From: Devosia lacusdianchii
GTDB taxonomy: Bacteria > Pseudomonadota > Alphaproteobacteria > Rhizobiales > Devosiaceae
DNA: 64,000 bases
Assembly: GCF_022429625.1 (NCBI RefSeq)
Contig: NZ_CP092483.1
Span: 1,736,001-1,800,000, forward strand
Reading direction: 5' to 3'
This document shows, in pieces, positions 37,534-46,520 of the stretch. Under the pieces are notes generated by a model, which was not told where the DNA came from, searched no databases, and was given only the letters and a program-made list of their open reading frames with translations. The stretch's first letter is position 1, and each line of letters opens with the position of its first letter. A program made the position numbers and the translations under genes.

Positions 37534-38621
37534 TGACCGAAGACCTTTGGGGAGCGCGCGGCACGACGGGCGTCAGCTTCGCCGCAACGCTTGAGTTCGA
37601 GGAGGTCGATGTCCGCCTTGGGGGCAGGGTGGTGCTCGACCGCTTCAGCCTCGCCCTGCGGCCCGGCGAGATCGTTTGCCTCCTGGGCGAGTCCGGCTCC
37701 GGCAAATCCACCGCCTTGCGCGTTGCCGCCGGCATCCAGCCGGTTCATGGCGGCACCGTTCGCATCAATGGCGAAGTGGTGTCTCTGCCGATTCGGACGG
37801 TCCCGCCAGATCGCCGTGGGATCGGTCTGATGTTTCAGGATTTTGCCCTGTTTCCGCATCTGACCGTGCTGCAGAACGTCCTGTTTGGCCTCAAGCCGCT
37901 CGGCCGCGCCGCCGCCATGGGCCAGGCCCAGGCGGCCCTGCGCCGCGTCGGTCTGGCCGGACGCGAGGCGGACTATCCGCACATGTTGTCCGGCGGCCAG
38001 CAACAGCGCCTCGCGCTCGCACGCAGCGTAGCCCCGCGTCCCGGCGTGTTGCTGCTGGACGAACCGTTCTCAAGCCTCGATGCCCGCCTGCGCGAAACCG
38101 TGCGCGAGGAGACGCTGGCCGTGCTGCGAGAGACCAACGTGACCAGCCTCATTGTCACGCACGATCCCGAGGAAGCCATGGTCCTCGGCGATCGTGTCGC
38201 CCTGCTGCGCCACGGCCGCATCGCCCAGATCGGCACGGCCGCTGAAATCTACCGCCAGCCCGTCGATCTCAGTGCTGCCCGCTTCTTCTCGCCACTAAGC
38301 GAGATCAGCTCCACCGTGACATCCGGCCATGCCTCCACCCCGTTAGGCCAGGTGGCGACACCCGGTCTGGCGAACGGGACGAAGGTGGTCATTGCCATCC
38401 GGCCGGCCGGTGGCGCCAATGTCAGTGCTAGCGGGCCCGGGACGGCAGGACGCGTCATCAGCAAGCGGGACGCCATCGGCATCGACATATGCGAGGTGAA
38501 GATCGACGGCGTGGAGACACCCATCGGCATTCGTCAGCCATCAAACGCGGCGATTGCGGTGGGTCACGATGTGTTCGTGACCCTCAACCCGGAACACGTT
38601 CTTGTGTTTGGGTGCGATTGA
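37533..38621 (+). CDS. Orphan ABC transporter ATPase of the ferric/polyamine type
   Basis: This is a 362-residue ABC ATPase without a permease or binding protein anywhere in the window. Walker [10 protein letters not shown] (about 52-60), Q-loop in [16 protein letters not shown], signature LSGGQQQR (152-159), Walker B VLLLDEP (172-178) and the H-loop [13 protein letters not shown] are intact. The ABC core reads like FbpC/PotA-type importers, and a C-terminal TOBE-like regulatory region (about 285-362, with VIAIRPAGG and [14 protein letters not shown]) is present. The start ATG shares its A with the scpB TGA stop, so the gene is translationally coupled to scpB. It precedes tatA by 58 nt. Confidence 0.85.
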   Translation: MTEDLWGARGTTGVSFAATLEFEEVDVRLGGRVVLDRFSLALRPGEIVCLLGESGSGKSTALRVAAGIQPVHGGTVRINGEVVSLPIRTVPPDRRGIGLMFQDFALFPHLTVLQNVLFGLKPLGRAAAMGQAQAALRRVGLAGREADYPHMLSGGQQQRLALARSVAPRPGVLLLDEPFSSLDARLRETVREETLAVLRETNVTSLIVTHDPEEAMVLGDRVALLRHGRIAQIGTAAEIYRQPVDLSAARFFSPLSEISSTVTSGHASTPLGQVATPGLANGTKVVIAIRPAGGANVSASGPGTAGRVISKRDAIGIDICEVKIDGVETPIGIRQPSNAAIAVGHDVFVTLNPEHVLVFGCD

Positions 38622-38679
38622 ACCTATTTCTGACCTACATTTCGCGTGTAACGCGTTCTGCAATCCTAGGGAGACTAAA

Positions 38680-38889
38680 ATGCACGCGCCAGGAATTTGG
38701 GGCATTCTCGTTGTCGCCGTCGTTGTCATCCTGCTGTTCGGCCGCGGCAAGATTTCGGGCATGATGGGCGAAGTCGCCTCTGGTATCAAAGCCTTCCAGC
38801 GGGGCATGAAGGACGACGAAAAGCCGGTTGAGCGCGTCGCGACCACTTCCGATGTCGACGCTCGCGAACCCGAGAAGAAAGACGTCTGA
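38680..38889 (+). CDS. tatA: Sec-independent protein translocase subunit TatA
   Basis: This is a pore-forming subunit of the twin-arginine translocase, 69 residues from the ATG at 38680 (AGGGAG upstream). A single membrane helix ([17 protein letters not shown]) is followed by the FGRGK hinge and the amphipathic helix [19 protein letters not shown], then a charged tail. Confidence 0.93.
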   Translation: MHAPGIWGILVVAVVVILLFGRGKISGMMGEVASGIKAFQRGMKDDEKPVERVATTSDVDAREPEKKDV

Positions 38890-38934
38890 CGACGCCTTTC
38901 CCGGCCGCGCCGTTGCTTTGAAGGAATAGGTACT

Positions 38935-39645
38935 ATGCTCGGCTTGGGCTGGACAGAAATGCTGGTGATCGGCGTGGTTGCGCTGATCGTCATAGGCCCG
39001 AAGGACTTGCCGGTGGTGATGAACCGCATTGGCAAGATTGCCGGCCAGATCAGGCGCATGGGCAGCGAGTTCCAGCGCGAGATCAACAAGACCACCGGCC
39101 TCGATGAAGTTCGGAACCTCCGCAACTCGATCACCGCGCCGCTGAAGAAGACCAGCGACGAAATTCGGCGCGAGTTCAACACGATGACGCCGAGCGGCGC
39201 CAAGCCCAGCGGCATCATCAAGCCGGCTGATCCCAAGGCCGAAAGCGTGGTCGACGAGATCAAGGCCGCCGCTGGGATGGCGCCCGCAAAGACCGCCGAT
39301 CAGGTCGCAGCTGAGGCCGGCTTCAAGCCCGCGGGGCCAGCGCCAACCGCCTCCAAGGCAACTGCGCCTGCCGCCGCCACGAAGGCCGTCAAGGCTCCGG
39401 TAAAGGCCAAGGCCGCCCCGACCCGCCCGGTTATCACCACTGATTTGCCCGCGATCGAAGCCGTGCCCGCGCCGGCGGAAACCCAGCCCATCGCCAAGAC
39501 TGCGAGGAAACCCCGCACACCCAAGGTCGTGGCCGCCAAACCTGTGCCGGCGCTGCCCACCGAGCCTGCTGACTCGCCGGCCACCAAGACGCCGCGCGCC
39601 CGCAAGCCACGCCAGAAGACCACCGCGAACGCCGAAAGCAAGTAA
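38935..39645 (+). CDS. tatB: Sec-independent protein translocase subunit TatB
   Basis: This is the substrate-receptor subunit that works with TatC, 236 residues. The N-terminus MLGLGWTEMLVIGVVALIVIG with the following PKDLP hinge and amphipathic helix (VVMNRIGKIAGQIRRM) is typical TatB. The long C-terminal part (from about 100) is Ala/Pro/Lys-rich and probably disordered, longer than in E. coli TatB (171). Confidence 0.93.
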   Translation: MLGLGWTEMLVIGVVALIVIGPKDLPVVMNRIGKIAGQIRRMGSEFQREINKTTGLDEVRNLRNSITAPLKKTSDEIRREFNTMTPSGAKPSGIIKPADPKAESVVDEIKAAAGMAPAKTADQVAAEAGFKPAGPAPTASKATAPAAATKAVKAPVKAKAAPTRPVITTDLPAIEAVPAPAETQPIAKTARKPRTPKVVAAKPVPALPTEPADSPATKTPRARKPRQKTTANAESK

Positions 39646-39648
39646 GAC

Positions 39649-40467
39649 ATGGCCGACGCAAAGCAAATCGAAGACAAGAGCAAAGAGACCGTCGATGAAC
39701 TCGCCGGCAGCGAAGCGCCATTGCTCGAGCATCTGGTCGAGCTGCGCAAGCGGCTGATCTACTCGGCCGTGGCCATCGTGGTGCTTATGGCGATCTGCTT
39801 CATCTTCGCGCGCAATATCTATGACGCGCTGTTGGTGCCTTATCTCAATGCCGTGCCCGGCGCGGAGCTGATCTACACGGCGCCGCAGGAACTGTTCTTC
39901 ACCTACCTGAACGTTGCGCTGTTCGGCGCCATCTTCCTCGGCTTCCCCGTCATCGCCAGCCAGATCTACATGTTCGTGGCACCCGGCCTCTACAAGCACG
40001 AGCGCAAGGCGTTCATTCCTTATCTGATTGCCACGCCAATCTTCTTTGTTGCCGGCGCGGCGCTGGTCTACTTCGTCGTCCTGCCCATGGCGCTGCACTT
40101 CTTCGCGGGAATGCAGACAGAAGACATCAAGATGCTTACCAGCGTCAGCGAGTATCTTGGCCTCGCCATGCTGCTGATCCTGGCCTTCGGCATCTGCTTC
40201 CAGCTCCCCGTCATCCTGACATTGCTGGCGCAGATTGACCTGGTGCATGTCGATATTCTCAAGAAGGGTCGCCGCTACGCGATTGTCGGCATCCTGATCT
40301 TTGCCGCTTTCATCACGCCGCCTGATCCGATCTCCCAGATCGGTCTTGCCGTGCCCATGTACCTGCTCTACGAACTCTCGATCATTTCCGTCCGGATGGT
40401 CGAGCGTCGCCGCGCCGCAGCCCTGGCTGCTCAGGAAGCGGGACTCTCCAGCTCATCGTCCGAATAG
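39649..40467 (+). CDS. tatC: Sec-independent protein translocase subunit TatC
   Basis: This is the six-helix core of the Tat translocase, 272 residues, starting 3 nt after the tatB stop. The conserved start of the domain (EAPLLEHLVELRKRLIYS near residue 22), the periplasmic P-loop stretch GAELIYTAPQELFFTY near 67, and the closing ILIFAAFITPPDPISQIGLAVPM are visible. Confidence 0.96.
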   Translation: MADAKQIEDKSKETVDELAGSEAPLLEHLVELRKRLIYSAVAIVVLMAICFIFARNIYDALLVPYLNAVPGAELIYTAPQELFFTYLNVALFGAIFLGFPVIASQIYMFVAPGLYKHERKAFIPYLIATPIFFVAGAALVYFVVLPMALHFFAGMQTEDIKMLTSVSEYLGLAMLLILAFGICFQLPVILTLLAQIDLVHVDILKKGRRYAIVGILIFAAFITPPDPISQIGLAVPMYLLYELSIISVRMVERRRAAALAAQEAGLSSSSSE

Positions 40468-40505
40468 GCCGGTTTCTCGATTCATCGAGGGCCGGCCATG
40501 CCGCC

Positions 40506-40532
40506 CTCATGGTTCGACAGGCTCACCATGAG
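40506..40532. repeat. Dispersed palindrome between tatC and serS
   Basis: CTCATGGT (40506-40513) pairs with ACCATGAG (40525-40532) around TCGACAGGCTC. This 'CTCATGGTTCGACAGGCTCACCATGAG' element is a widespread intergenic repeat in alphaproteobacteria (written here in full only by its two arms and loop). It lies in the 118-nt gap between tatC and serS. Confidence 0.7.
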
Positions 40533-40585
40533 CGGAGTGACCAGCCTGTGCCAACCAGAGAGGCGGGCAGCGACCCGTAGCACCG

Positions 40586-41914
40586 ATGTTCGATATCAAG
40601 TGGATCAGAGCCAACGCAGAAGCCTTCGATGCCGCCGTTTCGCGGCGCAAGGGGGTCTCCATCCGCTCCTCTGATCTCCTGGCTATCGACGATCGCCGTC
40701 GCGACATCATCGTTCGGCTGAACGAGGCGCAGGAGAAGCGCAACGCGCTCTCTAAGCAGATCGGCCAGGCCAAGGCCCAGAAGGACGAGGCCAAGGCCCA
40801 GGAATTGATGGCCGAGGTCGCTCGTCTCAAGGAATCCATCCCCCAGGGCGAAGCCGACGAGCGGGCCATCGAACTCGAGCTGCGCAATGCGCTCTCGGTC
40901 ATCCCCAACCTGGTCTTCGAGGATGTGCCCGACGGCACCGACGAAACCGGCAATGTCGAGTATTTCGGCCGCAACGGCACTGCCGAAATCGCCGCCAAGG
41001 TCCGCGCGCCAAAACCCGTTCTCAGCTTTGCTCCCAAGGAGCACTACGAGATCGGTGAAGGCATGGGCCAGATGGATTTCGAAGTCGCCGCCAAACTCTC
41101 CGGCAGCCGCTTCGTCGTGCTCAAGGGGCAGGTCGCCCGCCTCGAACGTGCTCTGGGCCAGTTTATGCTGGACCTGCACACCAACGAGCACGGCTATACC
41201 GAGGTCCAGCCGCCGCTGCTGGTGAAGGACGACGCTCTGTTCGGCACCAACCAACTGCCGAAATTCGAGGAAGACCTGTTCTTCACGCCGCATGGTGAAG
41301 GCCGTCTGGCGCTGATCCCCACGGCAGAAGTGCCGCTCACCAACTTCGTCCGCGAATCCATTGTGGCCGAGGAAGAACTGCCGATGCGCCTCACCGCGCT
41401 CACGCCGTGCTTCCGCTCCGAAGCCGGCTCGGCCGGCCGCGACACGCGCGGCATGTTGCGCCAGCACCAGTTCAACAAGGTGGAGATGGTCTCCATCACC
41501 ACGCCCGAAACCTCGGTTGACGAGCATGAGCGTATGCTGGCCTGCGCCGAAACCGTGCTGCAGCGACTCGGCCTCCACTATCGGGTCATGAACCTGTGCA
41601 CTGGCGACATCGGCTTCGGCGCCAAGAAGACCTACGATCTCGAAGTTTGGCTCCCCGGCCAGGACACCTATCGCGAGATCTCTTCCGTCTCGGTCTGCGG
41701 CGATTTTCAGGCCCGCCGCATGGACGCGCGCTACCGTCCCGCTGGCGAAAAGCAGGCGCCGCGCTTCGTTCACACGCTCAACGGCTCCGGCACAGCAGTG
41801 GGCCGCTGCCTCATCGCGGTGATGGAAAACTATCAGCAGGAAGACGGTTCCGTCCTCGTGCCGGAAGCGCTCCAGCCTTACATGGGCGGCATCAAGTCGA
41901 TCGGCGGCCGCTGA
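40586..41914 (+). CDS. serS: Serine--tRNA ligase
   Basis: This class II synthetase charges tRNA-Ser and tRNA-Sec-type substrates, 442 residues. An N-terminal coiled-coil arm (about 30-100) precedes the catalytic core. Motif 2 reads [22 protein letters not shown] near 270, and motif 3 is in [20 protein letters not shown] near 392. The TGA stop shares its A with the surE ATG. Confidence 0.96.
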   Translation: MFDIKWIRANAEAFDAAVSRRKGVSIRSSDLLAIDDRRRDIIVRLNEAQEKRNALSKQIGQAKAQKDEAKAQELMAEVARLKESIPQGEADERAIELELRNALSVIPNLVFEDVPDGTDETGNVEYFGRNGTAEIAAKVRAPKPVLSFAPKEHYEIGEGMGQMDFEVAAKLSGSRFVVLKGQVARLERALGQFMLDLHTNEHGYTEVQPPLLVKDDALFGTNQLPKFEEDLFFTPHGEGRLALIPTAEVPLTNFVRESIVAEEELPMRLTALTPCFRSEAGSAGRDTRGMLRQHQFNKVEMVSITTPETSVDEHERMLACAETVLQRLGLHYRVMNLCTGDIGFGAKKTYDLEVWLPGQDTYREISSVSVCGDFQARRMDARYRPAGEKQAPRFVHTLNGSGTAVGRCLIAVMENYQQEDGSVLVPEALQPYMGGIKSIGGR

Positions 41915-42684
41915 TGGCGTTGCGCATCCTCATCACCAATGACGATGGTGTGGATGCGCCCGGCATCGCCATCATGGCCGAGATTGCGCACGCGCTGAGC
42001 GACGACGTCTGGATCGTCGCGCCCGATGGCAATCAATCCGGTGCAGGGCACCGTTTCACCCTGGGCCACGAACTCTCCATCGAGCAGCGCACCGCCCGCA
42101 CGTTTGCGATCGTCGGCGGCTCGCCCGCCGACTGTGTGGTGGCGGGCATGACGCATCTGCTGGGTGATCGCCCGGCCGATGTCGTTCTCTCCGGCGTCAA
42201 TGCCGGCCAGAATCTGGGTGACATCATCAATTGCTCGGGCACGGCCGCCGGCGCCCGGGAAGGGGCCCTGCAGGGCGCCATCGGCATCGCCATGAGCCAG
42301 GCGGTCAACTACGAGAATGGCCGCGAGGTCGACTGGGCTAATGCCCGTCATCACGGTCTGGCGGCAGCGCGCACCATCATTGCCGCAGCTGACGGACGCG
42401 AGCACTATTACAACGTCAATTTCCCGTTCTGCGACCCGGCCCAGACCAAGGGCATTTCGGTCGTGCCGCACCAGCGCTTCTCACGCTCGCCATTCCGCCA
42501 CTATCCGAGCGACAATGCCGGCAAGTTCTTCGTCGCCATCCCCGAAACCCCGCTGCCACTGGACCGCGCCGCCGACTTCGAAGTCCTACGCCGCGATGGC
42601 TATGTGACGGTGACGCCGATGCTGTTGCAGCAGTCGGACATGACGACGATCCGGCGACTCGAAGGCAAGCTCTCGCTCGACTAG
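41914..42684 (+). CDS. surE: 5'-nucleotidase SurE
   Basis: This is a metal-dependent survival/nucleotide phosphatase, 256 residues, starting on the last base of serS. The N-terminal metal site ILITNDDGVDAPGI, the second motif GNQSGAGHRFTL and the loop VLSGVNAGQNLGDIINCSGTAAGAREGAL are all intact. In relatives pcm follows; here an antisense beta-helix gene takes that place. Confidence 0.95.
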   Translation: MALRILITNDDGVDAPGIAIMAEIAHALSDDVWIVAPDGNQSGAGHRFTLGHELSIEQRTARTFAIVGGSPADCVVAGMTHLLGDRPADVVLSGVNAGQNLGDIINCSGTAAGAREGALQGAIGIAMSQAVNYENGREVDWANARHHGLAAARTIIAAADGREHYYNVNFPFCDPAQTKGISVVPHQRFSRSPFRHYPSDNAGKFFVAIPETPLPLDRAADFEVLRRDGYVTVTPMLLQQSDMTTIRRLEGKLSLD

Positions 42685-42695
42685 CCCCGGGGGAG

Positions 42696-42720
42696 GCTAC
42701 GGCCAGAAGCTGGCCGTAGC
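42696..42720. terminator. Hairpin between surE and the antisense beta-helix gene
   Basis: An 11-bp perfect stem (GCTACGGCCAG at 42696-42706 with CTGGCCGTAGC at 42710-42720) has a 3-nt loop and is followed on the plus strand by GGATTT. It lies between two converging genes and can serve both. Confidence 0.65.
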
Positions 42721-42728
42721 GGATTTGC

Positions 42729-44150
42729 CTAGACGTTGGCGCGGTTCATGCCCACCGTTAGGTTGCCAACGCTGGTTTGGCTCGAAATGCCATAGTCGGT
42801 ATTGGCGGACGCGCCATTGGTATCGCGGTCATAGGTGGTGCCATTGAAGCTCAGTGACACGATAGCGCCCGAGACCGGATAAAGCGGGTCGGCGATATTG
42901 GTGATGTTGCGGAAACCGCGAACCAGGTTGGAGCTGATCAGCAGCGAACGCGCCGAACCATCGGCCGAGTAGCCGATACCCATCGGGCAGGACACGATCG
43001 TGTTGCCGACAGCCGCAAGGTTGATCGCCGCATCATTGGTGCCCAAGGTGATGGCGGCGCCTTGCGTGGCCGTGATCAGGTTTCCAGTCACGTTGGTCGA
43101 GTGCTCGACGCCGATGCCGCCGCCAGTGGTGGTCGGTGGTGTATAGCCCGGATCCGGGATGGCATTCTTCGTGATGTTGCGCACGATGTTGCCGCTGACC
43201 ACGGTGAGGCTGGTAATGCCGTCACTGTAGAGGCCCGCATTGGCGATGGAGATGCCGCAACCTGCACCATCGATCACGTTGTCGGCGATAACGCAGCCAT
43301 TGGTGTTCAAGCCCGACGTCGGCGCCTCCACGAAGATCGCGACTTCTCGGCTGGTTTTGCAGTAGTTGTTGACGACTGTCGTGTTCGACGTCGCGTTGAG
43401 GCGGATGGCCGAGTAGCGCACGTTGGAGATGGTGTTCTCGGCAACTTTGACGTTGCCCGCGCGGAATACCAGAATGGCATTGCCATATTGGCCAGTGCCG
43501 CCTGAGGCATTGTTGACGTTGTCGATGGTGTTGTTGCGCACGATCGACCCGTTGGCGGCGATGGAACTGGTCCACACGGCGATGCCGTTGTCGCCTAGCG
43601 TCGAGAGGTGGTTTCCTTCAATGTCGACGACGCTGTCGTTGGCGAAGATTCCGGTGACCGAGGCGCTGACGCGATTGTTGGCGATTCGACCCTTTGAGCC
43701 CCCCTCCGCGACGATACCGGCCGCGGTCGAATTGAGAACGGCGCTGTTCTCAATTGAGAAGTTGCTCGCGCCGGCATTGATGAACCGGACGAGGCCGCGC
43801 GTGCCCGACCCGGTCAAGGCCTGGTTGTTGCCATTGAAAATGATGCCGCGGATGGTGACGTCGGCAACGCCGTCGACCTGCAACAGATGCAGCGCCGAGC
43901 CGGACAGAGAGATGGTCACAGTGCCGGGTTCAGCAATCAGCTCCAGCGGCTTGCCGCCGCCGGTCGCTGCGGTTACGTCGAGAGCGCCGGTGCTATACGT
44001 GCCGGCTCGGAGGAATAGCGGCATGTTGGCCGTGCGGGCCGCATTGAGCACGGCTTGGAGGTTGGCTGCGAGCGACCATCCCGTACCGGGAGAACTGGCA
44101 GCGTTGATAGCAACAAGCGTGTCGTCTAGGCTCTTTTGATAAATTGCCAT
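42729..44150 (-). CDS. TIGR03808-like parallel beta-helix repeat protein without Tat signal
   Basis: This is a 473-residue right-handed parallel beta-helix protein. The repeats (stretches such as GDNGIAVWTS, GGTGQYGNAILVFRAGNVKVAENTI, SAIRLNATSNTTVVNN and GGGIGVEHSTNVTGNLI) closely follow the TIGR03808 family of Tat-exported repetitive proteins of Hyphomicrobiales. Unlike that family, the N-terminus (MAIYQKSLDDTLVAINAASS) has no twin-arginine or other signal peptide; the frame upstream of the ATG has no better start. An AAGGA site precedes the ATG. The catalytic or binding role of the family is unknown to me. It is antisense to its neighbours surE and nlpD. Confidence 0.8.
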   Translation of the reverse strand: MAIYQKSLDDTLVAINAASSPGTGWSLAANLQAVLNAARTANMPLFLRAGTYSTGALDVTAATGGGKPLELIAEPGTVTISLSGSALHLLQVDGVADVTIRGIIFNGNNQALTGSGTRGLVRFINAGASNFSIENSAVLNSTAAGIVAEGGSKGRIANNRVSASVTGIFANDSVVDIEGNHLSTLGDNGIAVWTSSIAANGSIVRNNTIDNVNNASGGTGQYGNAILVFRAGNVKVAENTISNVRYSAIRLNATSNTTVVNNYCKTSREVAIFVEAPTSGLNTNGCVIADNVIDGAGCGISIANAGLYSDGITSLTVVSGNIVRNITKNAIPDPGYTPPTTTGGGIGVEHSTNVTGNLITATQGAAITLGTNDAAINLAAVGNTIVSCPMGIGYSADGSARSLLISSNLVRGFRNITNIADPLYPVSGAIVSLSFNGTTYDRDTNGASANTDYGISSQTSVGNLTVGMNRANV

Positions 44151-44368
44151 CCCATGGTCCTTAATGTCAGGGCTTGAAAACGCGCTGACACTAAGCCCGC
44201 TCAGAAGGACGGGGATAAGGAGCAGAAATTCTGGTCGGGCCCCTTAACCTTACCCAATCCAGAATCCCGCTCGCAGGTTTTTGCTCAAATCGCATCGACT
44301 TTAAACTCGTCTTTACCTTACCCGCTTAGTCTCAAACTCGTGTTGAGTACCTGCGTACGAGTGAGCTG

Positions 44369-45640
44369 ATGAGTATCCGCGTATCCCGCCGGGCGCCCAA
44401 AGGTGCCGTCGCAATGGCTGGCCTGGTCGCCGCAGCCGTTGCCCTTTCCGGGTGTTCCAGCCTTGGTAGCCGGGCATTCAGCGACTCGACGACGACGAGC
44501 TCCGTGCCGCAATCGTCTCCCGCCAGTTTCAATCAACCCATGCCCTCTAGTCTGGGTGCCCCTCAGAACATGGTGGCCGAGGGCCAGTTCTTGCCGCCCG
44601 CCAATGTTGGCGGGAACTGGAACAGCCAGCCAGCGGGTCAGCCCGCTTGGAATCAGCCGGCGCAAACGGCTTACAGCCAGCCGATGGCGCCAATCGCTAC
44701 GGGGGGCGCAATGCCTTCCGTGCAGTCCCAAGACCTTCCTGTACTGAGTTCTTCGTCCCAGGGATCCCTTCCAGCCATGCAAGCCCAGCCCTCATTTGCG
44801 TCGGCAGCCCCGATGCCATCGCCCGCTGCCCTCGGCAGCCTGCCCACAAATAGCTCCGTTCCCGCCCTGGCCTCGGTCACCGCGACCCCGGCTGCGGCGG
44901 GCGGCACCTTCAAGCACACCATCGCCAGCGGCGAGTCGCTCTATACCATCGCGCGCCGCTACGAGGTCACGACCCAGGCCATCGTCCAGGCCAACAATCT
45001 CAGCTCGCCTGACAAAATCGTTGTCGGCCAGTCGGTGATTATCCCGGGTCGCGCTGACCTCCTGGCGACCAAAGCGCCGACCACCCAGGTTGCGAGCACG
45101 ACACCGATGGCAGCCCCGGCTCCCGCAGCGCAGACCCTCCCACAGGCAGCGCCCAACGCCCTGCAAACGGCCGCAGCGCCGGCTCCGCTGGCCGCGCCCG
45201 TCCAGGCAGCTCCTGCCCAGGCCGCGCCGACACAGGTCGCCAACGTCCCGGCCGCCGAGCCGGTCATGTCCGGTAGCGACAAGTTCCGGTGGCCCGTCAG
45301 CGGCCGCGTCCTGGTCGATTTCGCTTCGTCCAAGGGCACCGGCATCAATATCGAGGCCGCCGAAGGCGCAGCCGTGAAGGCGGCCGAGAACGGTACAGTG
45401 ATCTATGTCGGCTCGGGTGTCGAAGGTTACGGCAACCTGGTGTTGATCCGTCACCCCAACGGCTACGTCTCGGCCTACGCCCACCTCGGTTCGATGAACG
45501 TCGCCAAGGGTGCCAATGTTGCCCGCGGCGATACCATCGGCGCGGCCGGCATGACCGGTTCGGTGAACAAGCCACAACTGCATTTCGAGCTGCGCAAAGG
45601 CGCGACGCCGGTCGATCCGGTGCCGCTGCTTGCAAGCTGA
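44369..45640 (+). CDS. nlpD: NlpD-like LysM/M23 lipoprotein, degenerate peptidase
   Basis: This is an outer-membrane lipoprotein that likely activates cell-wall amidases at division, 423 residues. The lipobox LSGC puts the lipid cysteine at residue 29. After a Ser/Pro/Gln-rich linker, a LysM domain spans about 181-227. After another Ala/Pro linker, an M23 domain spans about 306-415. The zinc site is lost: the first His and Asp read G and N in GTGINIEA, and the HxH reads QLH in KPQLHFEL. Loss of the catalytic residues is typical of NlpD/EnvC-type activators. An intrinsic terminator follows. Confidence 0.9.
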   Translation: MSIRVSRRAPKGAVAMAGLVAAAVALSGCSSLGSRAFSDSTTTSSVPQSSPASFNQPMPSSLGAPQNMVAEGQFLPPANVGGNWNSQPAGQPAWNQPAQTAYSQPMAPIATGGAMPSVQSQDLPVLSSSSQGSLPAMQAQPSFASAAPMPSPAALGSLPTNSSVPALASVTATPAAAGGTFKHTIASGESLYTIARRYEVTTQAIVQANNLSSPDKIVVGQSVIIPGRADLLATKAPTTQVASTTPMAAPAPAAQTLPQAAPNALQTAAAPAPLAAPVQAAPAQAAPTQVANVPAAEPVMSGSDKFRWPVSGRVLVDFASSKGTGINIEAAEGAAVKAAENGTVIYVGSGVEGYGNLVLIRHPNGYVSAYAHLGSMNVAKGANVARGDTIGAAGMTGSVNKPQLHFELRKGATPVDPVPLLAS

Positions 45641-45665
45641 TCACAGCGCAAACTACGAAGTGAGG

Positions 45666-45687
45666 CCCCCGCGAAAGCGGGGGTTTT
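45666..45687 (+). terminator. Intrinsic terminator of nlpD
   Basis: CCCCCGC-GAAA-GCGGGGG (45666-45683) followed directly by TTTT, 25 nt after the nlpD stop. This is a textbook GNRA-loop intrinsic terminator. Confidence 0.9.
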
Positions 45688-45779
45688 GCTTTCGATCACT
45701 TGTCGGGCTGAACAGCAGGAATCGCTTGGCCCGCCAAGCTGTCTACCGCAATACTTGTTGGTCGATGATGGGATTCAAC

Positions 45780-46520
45780 ATGCGAGCTGGAATGAAAGCA
45801 TGGCTTGCCGCCGTATCTTCCGCGGCCTTCTCAATTGCGGTTACAACTCCCGCATGGGCAAGCTGCGAAGCCTCCGACCTTTGGGGGGCAGACGACTTCC
45901 CGACCCCGGAAGTGGCTTCCACCGTAGACCGGCTGCATTTTCTGGCCCCGCAGTCCGCGGAAACGCCAAACTGCCCCTCTTTGAGCGAAGAATGTCGTCT
46001 TCCCGCTTATCTGGTGGCGGGTGACGAGGTTCTCATCACCGAGTTCGGATCGGAGGGACTGGCTTGCGCCCACTACATCTCTGCGACCGGCAAGGTCAGC
46101 AGCGGCTGGCTCGATAAATCAAAGCTGGCCGCTTACGGTGACGACTTCGTCGCGTTTGACAGCCCTGAAGCCTATGGCGAATGGGTCAACGCACTCTACG
46201 ACAGCACCATCACCATCAGCCCCAGCGCCGAAGGCGAGGGGGCCTACGTCCTGGTAGAGGGTGACGCCTCGCGTGGCCCTCCGTCGTACAATATGGGAGC
46301 GTTTAGCGGCCCGGCCTACATGTCGGACAACAATCGGCTGGCTGGCTATGAGGACGACCACTATGGCGGCGAGGAGCCGGCAAGTGCGCCTCGAACGCCC
46401 ATGGACAGCTGTCGTATTCGCTTCCGATTCGCCGGCCATTATCTTCATGTCGACGATAACAACCTGTGCGGTGGCCATGGCGTGACGTTTTCCGGCGTCT
46501 ACGCCAAGACGCAGCCTTAA
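45780..46520 (+). CDS. Exported protein of unknown function with SH3-like stretch
   Basis: I do not recognise the family. The protein is about 246 residues from the ATG at 45780; nearby ATGs at 45765, 45768 and 45792 are also possible. A signal peptide ends in AWA-S near residue 28. The mature part has five or six cysteines (CEASDLW, NCPSLSEECRLPAYL, LACAHYIS, DSCRIRF, DNNLCGG), probably disulfide-bonded. The stretch VAGDEVLITEFG...GWLDKSKL looks like an SH3-like fold. It is expressed separately from nlpD, which has its own terminator. Confidence 0.6.
   Translation: MRAGMKAWLAAVSSAAFSIAVTTPAWASCEASDLWGADDFPTPEVASTVDRLHFLAPQSAETPNCPSLSEECRLPAYLVAGDEVLITEFGSEGLACAHYISATGKVSSGWLDKSKLAAYGDDFVAFDSPEAYGEWVNALYDSTITISPSAEGEGAYVLVEGDASRGPPSYNMGAFSGPAYMSDNNRLAGYEDDHYGGEEPASAPRTPMDSCRIRFRFAGHYLHVDDNNLCGGHGVTFSGVYAKTQP

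Noticed and set aside
40523..41773. A 416-codon minus-strand frame opposite serS
   Set aside because: Shadow of serS; no family resemblance.
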